Made by a program: the position numbers and the translations under genes. Positions 1 through 5,465 of a stretch of 6,011 nucleotides of DNA are shown here, in pieces; position 1 is the first letter of the stretch, and each line of letters starts with the position of its first letter. The DNA lies in contig CAYMRB010000539.1 in the NCBI GenBank assembly GCA_964392615.1, forward strand, positions 1-6,011, given 5' to 3'. Source of the DNA: CAYMRB01 sp964392615 (GTDB lineage: Bacteria > Planctomycetota > UBA8108). Below the pieces are notes generated by a model that was not told the origin of the DNA, ran no database searches, and worked only from the letters and a program-made list of their open reading frames with translations.

Positions 1-28
1 TCGGAGTCGGGGTCGGAGTCGGAGTCGG
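1..28. repeat. Short tandem hexamer repeat (TCGGAG)
   Basis: There are about 4.7 units of TCGGAG, one of them changed to TCGGGG, starting at the first base of the window. On the coding (minus) strand it encodes alternating Asp-Ser with one Asp-Pro (DSDSDPDS). It probably forms a flexible acidic linker in the truncated gene and may continue beyond the edge. Confidence 0.8.
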
Positions 29-623
29 CCTCGATTCGCTCGAGCAACCTCGCCGCGAGCCACGCCAGTGGCCAGCCGTCGTCGTTCGCGCGGGAGGCTT
101 CGTTCTCGATCAGGTCGTCGGCGATCGCTGCCGCGAGCCGCTCTCGCCCGGCGGCGAGCGCTGCCCTCGCGATGCGAAACCGCAAGCGCGCGCGCAGCTC
201 TTCGGAGGTCAGGCGGGCGAGCCAGAACGAGTACGCGTCGATCGCGAGCTCCGGCTGGCTGTGCTCGTGCTCCCACGATTCGCCGCCGGCGACCGCGAGG
301 CGGTAGAGGCGCGCGTCGTCGTCGGAGATGGCCATGTCGGCGCCGGGCGGTTCGAAGCCGAGTCGCTCGCCGGCGCGGAAGAATAGCGCGGGAGCGTAGC
401 TCAGAAAGTCCTTCGACCCCGCGACCACGCGGGCCTCGTCGTGCGCGTCGCGCAGCGCGGCCTCGATGCGCCGCTCGAGCGCCGCGCACTCCTGCGTCAA
501 GCTCTCGGCGAGCGCTCCCCGCGCGTCGTCCGCGTCGCGCTCCGCGGCCTGCCACGCCAGCGATGCGAGAAGCACCGCGGGCACGACGAGGAGCAGACCG
601 GCGATCGCGGCGACGCGGTTCAC
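1..623 (-). CDS. Membrane-anchored protein of unknown function, N-terminal part (truncated by window edge)
   Basis: About 207 residues are visible and the frame is open to the window edge. The product begins MNRVAAIAGLLLVVPAVLL, a single strong hydrophobic segment (about residues 4-22) that is either a membrane anchor or an uncleaved signal. A charged, alpha-helical stretch rich in Ala, Glu and Arg follows (about 25-70), then a helical region with Trp and Tyr residues, and finally a Ser-Asp repeat at the edge. The GTG start is chosen because it overlaps the HEAT gene's TGA (GTGA, four shared bases) and because GGAGG lies at 634-638, ten bases upstream; the next Met is near residue 87. The overlap implies translational coupling to the HEAT-repeat gene. 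The layout (one anchor, then a helical extracytoplasmic-looking region) would suit the input half of a sensor kinase, but no kinase or HAMP motif is visible, so this is only a guess. Confidence 0.78.
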   Translation of the reverse strand, partial: MNRVAAIAGLLLVVPAVLLASLAWQAAERDADDARGALAESLTQECAALERRIEAALRDAHDEARVVAGSKDFLSYAPALFFRAGERLGFEPPGADMAISDDDARLYRLAVAGGESWEHEHSQPELAIDAYSFWLARLTSEELRARLRFRIARAALAAGRERLAAAIADDLIENEASRANDDGWPLAWLAARLLERIEADSDSDPDS

Positions 624-3600
624 GGCGTGTCGGCCTCCGGTGTCTTGGCGCCCGCCTTCTTCGCGTTCGCCTCCTGCTGGCGGCGGAACTCGAGGAACTC
701 GGCCCAGAGCTTCTCGGCTTCGAGCCGGGAGCGGATCTCGGCCAGCGCGTTCAGAGCGACCTTGCGGACGTCGGAGTGAGAGTGGTCGAGGAGCTTCGTC
801 AAGACGGCGATATCGTCGGCGTCGGCCGACGGGACCAGGTAGCGCGCGATCGACTGGATGACGCTGTTCGGCTGACCGTCGGCGCACAGGCGGTGGAGGA
901 ACGCGCGCGCCTCGCGTCGCGAAGGGTGCTTCGCCAGGCGCGTGACCAGCGCCTGGCGGACGCTCTGGTTGCGGTCCTGGCTGAGTCGCTCGAACAACGC
1001 ATCGAAATCGGCATCGAGTCGATCGAACGGGAGTTCCTCTACCGCTCGCAGGCGTGCCGAGGAGTCCGAGCACGTCAGCGCCGCCTGCCAGATGGGCGTG
1101 GATTCCTCCTGCGGCAGGCCGGCGATCCAGGTCAGCACCGGCGGGATCAAGGAGACGATGCGAGTCGCGCGGTCGCGAGTCACAACATGGCGGCCAAAGA
1201 GCTCCGCGACGAGAGGATCGTCCGCAGCGAAGAGACGCCGCCAGTCGAACCACGACGGCCAGTTGCCGTTCGCTTCCGCATGCTCGATCGAGAGGATGAC
1301 CGACACGCGATCCTCGACGGAGATCGAGTCGTCCGTCGCGATTCGGCGCAGAAATGTCTCGAGCGCGTCGGACGGTGCCTGCTTCTGGTTGGCGTCGTTC
1401 CGTGTCAGCGCCGAGAAGAGCGCGGCGTCGCGATGCGGGCTGCCGGGTTCGCGAACGACCTCCCAGACCGTCGGCGAGACGACCTGGTTCGGCACTCGCG
1501 ACAGGACGGTGTGCGCGAGCTCGACCGCCGCCTCCGAGTCGGCGTGGCGCAGGATCTCGACGTGCAGCGCCTGGCGGCTCTCGTACTCGAGCGGATCGAG
1601 GCACCAGTACAGCGGTGCGGCGCGGGACGGACCGGCGCGCACGGCGGTATTGGGTGAGCCCGCGGCGTCGCGAATGGCCTGTGATTTCCCCCCTCTCCCC
1701 CCTCCGCCCGTGGTTTTGGAGGACGAGGCACTACGGGAGCGAAACTCGCCGAAGTTCAGAGCGCGACGGTACTGCGCCGTTTCGTCCGTCCACGCTGCGC
1801 GGCGGACCCACTCGTCGTGCAGCGCTCGCGCGACGGCGGGCAGCAGGTCGGCGCGCTCCCGGCAACGCTTGAACAGCGCGGCGATCGCGTATTCGCGCAC
1901 GACCGGGTCGCTGTCTTCGCGCACGAGGCGCTCGAGCGTCGCGTCGATGGCTTCGACATCGTGCGCGCCCGCGTGGGCGAGCGTCTCGACCGCGATCGCC
2001 CGCGTCACCATATCGTCGACGTCGAGGAGGCCGAGCATCGCGTCGACGTACGCGGTGGACGGCTGCCAGGCGCCGCCTTGTCTCTTCTCGTGCCCGAGAA
2101 ACTCGGGGGCCTCGCTCGCGCGTTGGCGCAGGAGGTCGGCGAACTCCGGTATCAGGCTGTCGTGGCGTTCGGCGAGGTCGTGGAGAATCACCAGCGGGGC
2201 GCCGGTCCCGGAGGGCGCGCGGGTCGAGCGCGAACGGCCCATCGTCCTGCGAACCGAGCTGGAGGCCCTCACGCCGCGGGGATCGCCAGGCGGCTCACCG
2301 GTCTCGCCGCGTGTCGCGTGCGCCTGCCGCAGCACCCTGCCCCATCCCGCTGCAACGTCCTCCACGTCATCGCGGGGCCAGAATCGCCCCGCGATCCAAT
2401 TGAGGAGGGCCTCTCGTGCCAGGCCGCTGCCCGCTGCGATCGCGGTGAGCTCGTCGAAGCCGCCCTGCGCCTCGAGTCGCTGGAAGTACGAGTTTGCAGA
2501 GAAACGTCGGTCGCCTCGCGGTCCCGCCCAGATCGAGATTCTCGCCGCGTAGTGCGGCGGGCCGAGGAGGTTCGCGTGCTCCGACTGCGAGAGGCGGTCG
2601 TAGAACGTCTCTCGCAGATGCACCGAGAACCTTTCGTCGGTGATCCTCCTCGCCAGCGCTGCGGCGAGGCGCCGCTCGCGGATGAACGGACCGACTCGAT
2701 CGCGAAACGAGAAGTCGGTCGTCAAACGCGGCTCGTCACTCTCGAGATCGGCGAGCAGGACGTCGATCTCGCTGAAGCGGACGCGAAGGCCGAGTCGCCA
2801 CGACGAATTCGTCTCCGTCGTCGGCACCTTGTCGAGCGCCGCGAGAAACCGCCGCCGCTCGGTCGGCGACAGCCGCGGTGCCAGGCTGTGCAGACTCTGT
2901 ATTGGAGCCGTCTCTTCGCTCGTTCGTGTCGACAGGTTGGCGAATACCGTCTGGAGGTGCTCGAAGCGTCCCATCTCGACCAGCGCTGCGGCCACGGCCC
3001 GACGGTGCAATGCGTCGCGCGATGTCTCGAGCACCTTCTCGAGCACCGGTACTCCCAGCGTGCCGAGCGCCAGCAGCTGCCGTCGGGCGCTCTTTCCCCT
3101 GTCGCTCTCGGGAGAGACGAGCTCCATCGCGAGCTCGAACACGCGCTCCTGAATCGCCGGGTTGCGTGCCAGCTCGCCGAGCCAGTCGAAGCGTGGGTTC
3201 GCGGCGCCGGCACCGCGGAGCTCGGCGAGAAACGTACGCGCCTGGCGCAGCACGCTTGGCGCGACGACTCGCTCGCCGGGCTTTCTTTCGGCGAGCGTGG
3301 TGACGAGCTCGCCGAGCAATTTCTTCGCCGCATCGAGTTTGCCCTGTTTGCGGTAGCAGCGCGCGGTGTAGAGGAGCGCGCGAGCACGGATGTCGTCCGG
3401 TGTGTTGTCGTCGCTCGTGAGCGTGCGGTAGACCTCGAGCGCGCGCTCGAGATCCCCGGTCGCGACCTCGAGGAGCTCGGCTTCGAGAAGACGAGTCGAC
3501 GGATCGGCCTTTCGGGGGCTGTCGTCGCCGGCCGGGCGCTGTTGCGCGACCACCGGCGCGGCGAGAAACGCGACCAGAACGACGTGGACGGCGATGCGAC

Positions 3601-3628
3601 GGGCGCGTGGGCGGAGCTCGGATTGCAT
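620..3628 (-). CDS. Exported TPR/HEAT-repeat protein, 1002 residues
   Basis: The specific function is not recognised; it is probably a periplasmic or surface scaffold for protein-protein contacts. Residues 1-28 are a signal peptide (arginine-rich start, hydrophobic HVVLVAFLAAPVVA, likely cleavage after VVA). Residues about 46-109 form TPR-like helix pairs (GDLERALEVYRTL, then ARALLYTARCYRKQGKLDAAKKLL). HEAT-like helix pairs are visible at about 158-232, 522-585 (DSDPVVREYAIAALFKR) and 857-965 (DRNQSVRQALVTRLAKH; HSDVRKVALNALAEI). The C-terminus is a charged helix ending in a Lys/Ala/Pro tail. The start at 3628 is preferred over an in-frame start at 3670 because AGGAGG (3635-3640) lies six bases upstream and the signal peptide then begins properly. 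The stop overlaps the next gene's GTG. Two low-complexity stretches interrupt the fold: an Arg/Ser-rich segment at about 450-477 that may be frameshifted, and a Gly/Ser-rich linker at about 628-668. No catalytic motif was seen. Confidence 0.9.
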   Translation of the reverse strand: MQSELRPRARRIAVHVVLVAFLAAPVVAQQRPAGDDSPRKADPSTRLLEAELLEVATGDLERALEVYRTLTSDDNTPDDIRARALLYTARCYRKQGKLDAAKKLLGELVTTLAERKPGERVVAPSVLRQARTFLAELRGAGAANPRFDWLGELARNPAIQERVFELAMELVSPESDRGKSARRQLLALGTLGVPVLEKVLETSRDALHRRAVAAALVEMGRFEHLQTVFANLSTRTSEETAPIQSLHSLAPRLSPTERRRFLAALDKVPTTETNSSWRLGLRVRFSEIDVLLADLESDEPRLTTDFSFRDRVGPFIRERRLAAALARRITDERFSVHLRETFYDRLSQSEHANLLGPPHYAARISIWAGPRGDRRFSANSYFQRLEAQGGFDELTAIAAGSGLAREALLNWIAGRFWPRDDVEDVAAGWGRVLRQAHATRGETGEPPGDPRGVRASSSVRRTMGRSRSTRAPSGTGAPLVILHDLAERHDSLIPEFADLLRQRASEAPEFLGHEKRQGGAWQPSTAYVDAMLGLLDVDDMVTRAIAVETLAHAGAHDVEAIDATLERLVREDSDPVVREYAIAALFKRCRERADLLPAVARALHDEWVRRAAWTDETAQYRRALNFGEFRSRSASSSKTTGGGGRGGKSQAIRDAAGSPNTAVRAGPSRAAPLYWCLDPLEYESRQALHVEILRHADSEAAVELAHTVLSRVPNQVVSPTVWEVVREPGSPHRDAALFSALTRNDANQKQAPSDALETFLRRIATDDSISVEDRVSVILSIEHAEANGNWPSWFDWRRLFAADDPLVAELFGRHVVTRDRATRIVSLIPPVLTWIAGLPQEESTPIWQAALTCSDSSARLRAVEELPFDRLDADFDALFERLSQDRNQSVRQALVTRLAKHPSRREARAFLHRLCADGQPNSVIQSIARYLVPSADADDIAVLTKLLDHSHSDVRKVALNALAEIRSRLEAEKLWAEFLEFRRQQEANAKKAGAKTPEADTP
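1688..1709 (-). other. G-rich homopurine tract inside the HEAT gene
   Basis: On the coding strand this reads as GGG, C, GG, A, six Gs, AGA, six Gs. It encodes the core of a GGGGRGGK linker at about residues 640-647. The neighbouring codons (AGT, AAA, AGA, GGA, TCA) differ from the G/C-ending codons used elsewhere in the gene. The tract could form a two-tetrad quadruplex in the mRNA, or a three-tetrad one only with a bulge, and is prone to slippage. The main frame stays the most protein-like on both sides, so I read it as a true disordered linker. Confidence 0.6.
2196..2281 (-). other. Segment of HEAT gene possibly read in the wrong frame (two compensating indels)
   Basis: In the annotated frame, residues about 450-477 are Arg/Ser/Thr-rich, have eight Arg and no acidic residue, and look unlike the rest of the protein. 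Shifted by one base, the same DNA reads GLQLGSQDDGPFALDPR followed by ALRDR, which looks like ordinary protein. Each side is bordered by a run of four Gs on the plus strand (2278-2281 and 2196-2199). One base added at the first run and one removed at the second would join this stretch smoothly to the flanks (GEPPGDP before it, LVILHDLAERHDSL after it). This is inference; the linker could be real. Confidence 0.45.
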
Positions 3629-3634
3629 GGTGAA

Positions 3635-3640
3635 CCTCCT
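3635..3640 (-). promoter_or_regulatory. Shine-Dalgarno of the HEAT-repeat gene
   Basis: AGGAGG on the minus strand, six bases before the ATG at 3628. It settles the start of the HEAT gene against the in-frame upstream start at 3670, which would put 14 polar residues ahead of the signal peptide. Confidence 0.85.
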
Positions 3641-3706
3641 GTCGGTGGCAACCGCTTCAACGCGCGTCATCGTGACGCCGAGTTGTCAGGACCGTGTTAG
3701 AAATCG

Positions 3707-3833
3707 CATGGCTGCCCGGGAGAACGCTCGAGCTTGTCGAGTCTGTCGCGGGCAGCCCATGCGCGCGGAGTTGGAGCTGACCGCGTCGCGCTCACTCCGC
3801 GGGGGTGACTACTGCGCGGCAGCTCAACTCCGC
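3707..3833. repeat. Hairpin-rich intergenic repeat, copy A
   Basis: The core at 3753-3784 matches copy B (3878-3909) at 28 of 32 bases, and 3815-3833 matches 3912-3930 at 17 of 19. Several inverted repeats nest within it. CATGGCTGCCCG (3707-3718) pairs with CGGGCAGCCCATG (3749-3761) with one extra base. CTCGA/TCGAG (3727-3731 with 3737-3741) lies inside that. GCGGAGTTGGAGCTG (3765-3779) pairs with CAGCTCAACTCCGC (3820-3833) over 14 base pairs with a single bulged G. A 7-bp hairpin at 3792-3808 sits in the loop, in a stretch missing from copy B. It resembles a REP- or MITE-like element; the family is not recognised. Confidence 0.7.
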
Positions 3834-3865
3834 AAGGGTTGACTGCGCCGGCGGCAACTTTCCGC

Positions 3866-3930
3866 GCTGGCTTCCGCCAGCCCATGTGCGCGAAGTCGGA
3901 TCTGACCGCTCCGCGGCAGCTCGACTCCAC
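3866..3930. repeat. Hairpin-rich intergenic repeat, copy B
   Basis: A shorter relative of copy A in the same orientation. It begins with a perfect 6-bp hairpin, GCTGGC-TTCC-GCCAGC (3866-3881), whose minus-strand transcript would have a GGAA (GNRA-type) tetraloop. The conserved core follows. The second inverted repeat, 3890-3904 with 3917-3930, keeps 11 of 14 pairs and the same bulged G as copy A. Copy B lacks about 28 bases present in the loop of copy A. The hairpin survives despite sequence divergence, which suggests that structure matters. Confidence 0.68.
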
Positions 3931-3938
3931 CTCCAGTG

Positions 3939-3969
3939 TAGCAGGCTCGCCGAGTCGCTGTGACTGCTA
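3939..3969 (-). terminator. Weak inverted repeat at the stop codon of the dockerin gene
   Basis: TAGCAG and CTGCTA (3939-3944 and 3964-3969) form a perfect 6-bp stem that includes the TAG stop, with a 19-base loop that can fold further (CTC/GAG). No T-run follows on the minus strand, so it is a poor intrinsic terminator and may be chance. Read-through into the repeat region is possible. Confidence 0.22.
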
Positions 3970-5331
3970 GCATTCGCACGGTGCGAACGAGTCGCACGAG
4001 AGCGCGTCGGGCGTCGGATCCCAATCACACGCGTCGAACGGTGCCGCGGGTTCCGCCGAGCCGAGGAAGAGGTAGATCAGCAGATACACGGCGTCGGTCA
4101 GATTGACGTCGCCCGTGTCGTTCGTATCGGCTGCCTTCTCGCACGACAGGCGCGGCGGACTGCCGAGGAACAGGCTGCCGAGGATGGTCACCGCGTCGCT
4201 CACGTCGATCCCGCCGTCCGCATTCGCATCGCCGCGTCGGAACGGAGCGTGGTCGCCGCACGTGGCGGGCGGGATGGCGATGACAGCGAGGTAATCGTCG
4301 TCCGGACTCTCCACAGGATGGTCGTACTCGATGCTCCAGCCAGGCAGGAGTCCCGTGACCGAGTCGAACTCGCCGGCGCGAGACCGATACGCGGCGATCG
4401 CGAAGCTGTCTCGATCCTCAGGCGGCGCGTCGACCTCGAGGTCGCCCGCGATGCGCAGCCGGTCGGCTACGACGTGACCTCCGGGACCTGCCTGCAGCGT
4501 AGACCCTGGCGGCAGCGTCAGCTGGTCGATCGCGATGCTCTCGAACCGGAGCGTGGCAAACCGTCGCACCTCGAACGTGGCGGTCGAGAAATACCAGGCC
4601 GTGATCCCGTCCCGAGCGACGAAGCTCCAGGACGTCGGCTCGATGCCGTCGCCGATCAGCAAGCTGTTGAGCTCGAATCGCCGCCCCGGAAAGCGCGAGA
4701 AGTCGATCGTTGTCGAACCCTCACCGCCTTCGAGGAGGATGTCGCTGTCGTCGTCCGGGTAGCTGCCCCAGATGACCTCGCAGAACCAATTGTCGGTGTC
4801 CCACGCGTCGGCATCGCCAGCGACGCCGCTCCAGGAGCCCCAACGCCGTGGATCGATCCAGCGATGGACGTCGGCGTCGTGGTCGCGAATCAGGAGCTCC
4901 GAGCCGTCGTACCACGTGCCGACGAGGGCGCTGTCCGAGCGGGTGAGCTCGCGCGCGAAGACCTCGACGACGGCGCCGCTCGCGGCGAGCGATCCCATCA
5001 CCCGGCCACCGCGCAGGCTCGCGATCGGACGACCGAAGCCTCCTTGGCCGACGCGCAGGTTGACGACTTCGCCCCCGGACATCCCGAGGCCCGCGTTGTC
5101 GAAGACGAACACGTTGAACGCGAGTCCGTCGTGAAGCCGCACCGTGCTGAGGTCATACGAGCGGACCGTCTCGATTCGACCTCCGGTCATCACGAGCGTG
5201 TCGTCGCCGAAGAGCTCGACCTCGACCAGATCGTCGCCCGGACCGACCTCGACCGTGTCCGCACGCAGGCCGACCGTGCCCAGGGCTGCCGAGAAAAGAC
5301 ACACGAGGCGCAGTGCTGCCGTCGTCGTCAT
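3967..5331 (-). CDS. Secreted beta-helix-like protein with C-terminal dockerin-type EF-hand pair
   Basis: 454 residues. Residues 1-24 are a signal peptide (MTTTAALRLVCLFSAALG, likely cleavage after LRA). Residues about 30-150 are short Gly-rich strand repeats of the GG-x-V/I type (VMTGGRIETV, GMSGGEVVNL, LRGGRVMGSL), which suggest a small beta-solenoid. Around 165-200 is a Trp-rich motif (WSGVAGDADAWDTDNW) like the W...NW motif seen in autotransporter-like and PEP-CTERM proteins. Near 330, AGEFDSVTGLLPGW resembles the end of such domains. The C-terminus carries two dockerin-like calcium loops: 368-379 (D368, N370, D372, G373, D376, D379) and 402-413 (D402, N404, T406, G407, N410, D413), each followed by a hydrophobic helix with LFLGS. 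Several cysteines flank them, ending in CEC. The ATG has AGGAGG at 5339-5344, seven bases upstream. No cohesin partner or PEP-CTERM tail is seen. The role is likely extracellular or at the cell surface; the substrate is unknown. Confidence 0.9.
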   Translation of the reverse strand: MTTTAALRLVCLFSAALGTVGLRADTVEVGPGDDLVEVELFGDDTLVMTGGRIETVRSYDLSTVRLHDGLAFNVFVFDNAGLGMSGGEVVNLRVGQGGFGRPIASLRGGRVMGSLAASGAVVEVFARELTRSDSALVGTWYDGSELLIRDHDADVHRWIDPRRWGSWSGVAGDADAWDTDNWFCEVIWGSYPDDDSDILLEGGEGSTTIDFSRFPGRRFELNSLLIGDGIEPTSWSFVARDGITAWYFSTATFEVRRFATLRFESIAIDQLTLPPGSTLQAGPGGHVVADRLRIAGDLEVDAPPEDRDSFAIAAYRSRAGEFDSVTGLLPGWSIEYDHPVESPDDDYLAVIAIPPATCGDHAPFRRGDANADGGIDVSDAVTILGSLFLGSPPRLSCEKAADTNDTGDVNLTDAVYLLIYLFLGSAEPAAPFDACDWDPTPDALSCDSFAPCEC

Positions 5332-5367
5332 GGCGAGTCCTCCTGACGCGTTGGCTGGGGATGGTCA

Positions 5368-5396
5368 ATGCTAACGCGGTGCGTGGTGGACGACAA
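5368..5396 (-). promoter_or_regulatory. Candidate sigma70-type promoter for the dockerin gene
   Basis: On the minus strand TTGTCG (5391-5396) and TAGCAT (5368-5373) are separated by 17 bases, each matching four of six consensus positions. Transcription would start near 5361, leaving a leader of about 30 bases with AGGAGG before the ATG at 5331. Promoters in this group are poorly defined, so this is tentative. Confidence 0.35.
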
Positions 5397-5416
5397 CACG
5401 GGCCTTGGTGAAGATA

Positions 5417-5435
5417 GTGGCCACGTCGCGGCCAC
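5417..5435. promoter_or_regulatory. Perfect inverted repeat in the divergent promoter region
   Basis: GTGGCC-ACGTCGC-GGCCAC is a 6-bp perfect stem with a 7-base loop, 31 bases before the start of the SGNH gene and upstream of the dockerin gene's candidate promoter. It could be an operator or a 5' leader hairpin. In DNA this GC-rich a chance occurrence is possible. Confidence 0.3.
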
Positions 5436-5465
5436 CGCGGCGAGGAAGCTCGAGGGCCCTCTTTC

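Larger units (their letters stand above)
3629..3966. other. 338-base intergenic region with no gene; holds structured repeats
   Basis: This lies between two minus-strand genes. I find no convincing coding sequence, tRNA or other RNA gene. Next to the HEAT gene (3629-3706) is a 5' leader with a strong Shine-Dalgarno; no good -35/-10 pair is visible, though the AT-richest spot (TTTCTAACA on the minus strand, about 3698-3706) could hold a -10. The rest is filled by two related hairpin-forming repeat copies and a weak inverted repeat at the stop of the dockerin gene. The length suggests the HEAT gene has its own promoter rather than depending on read-through. Confidence 0.7.

Noticed and set aside
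68..1657. Long plus-strand open frame (529 codons) opposite the 3' half of the HEAT gene and the gene after it
   Set aside because: Its product is dominated by Arg/Ala/Pro/Ser in the first part, it spans two genes on the other strand, and it has no recognisable domain; this is the usual antisense shadow in very GC-rich coding DNA.
3629..3670. Upstream start for the HEAT protein adding 14 residues
   Set aside because: The extension is polar, lies ahead of the signal peptide and would include the AGGAGG ribosome site in its coding part; the ATG at 3628 fits better.
1817..3700. Long plus-strand open frame (627 codons) opposite the HEAT gene
   Set aside because: The opposite strand has a signal peptide, a strong Shine-Dalgarno and HEAT/TPR patterns; the plus-strand product is Arg-rich without fold signals.
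3707..3930. CRISPR-like array
   Set aside because: Only two imperfect copies of unequal length, with internal hairpins and no regular spacer; not a CRISPR.
3594..4028. Several short open frames on both strands in the intergenic region
   Set aside because: They cross the repeats, overlap one another, lack ribosome sites and show no protein-like composition.
4249..5346. Plus-strand open frame (365 codons) opposite the dockerin gene
   Set aside because: The minus strand encodes a clear signal peptide and two calcium loops here; the plus-strand product has no motif and reads as an antisense shadow.
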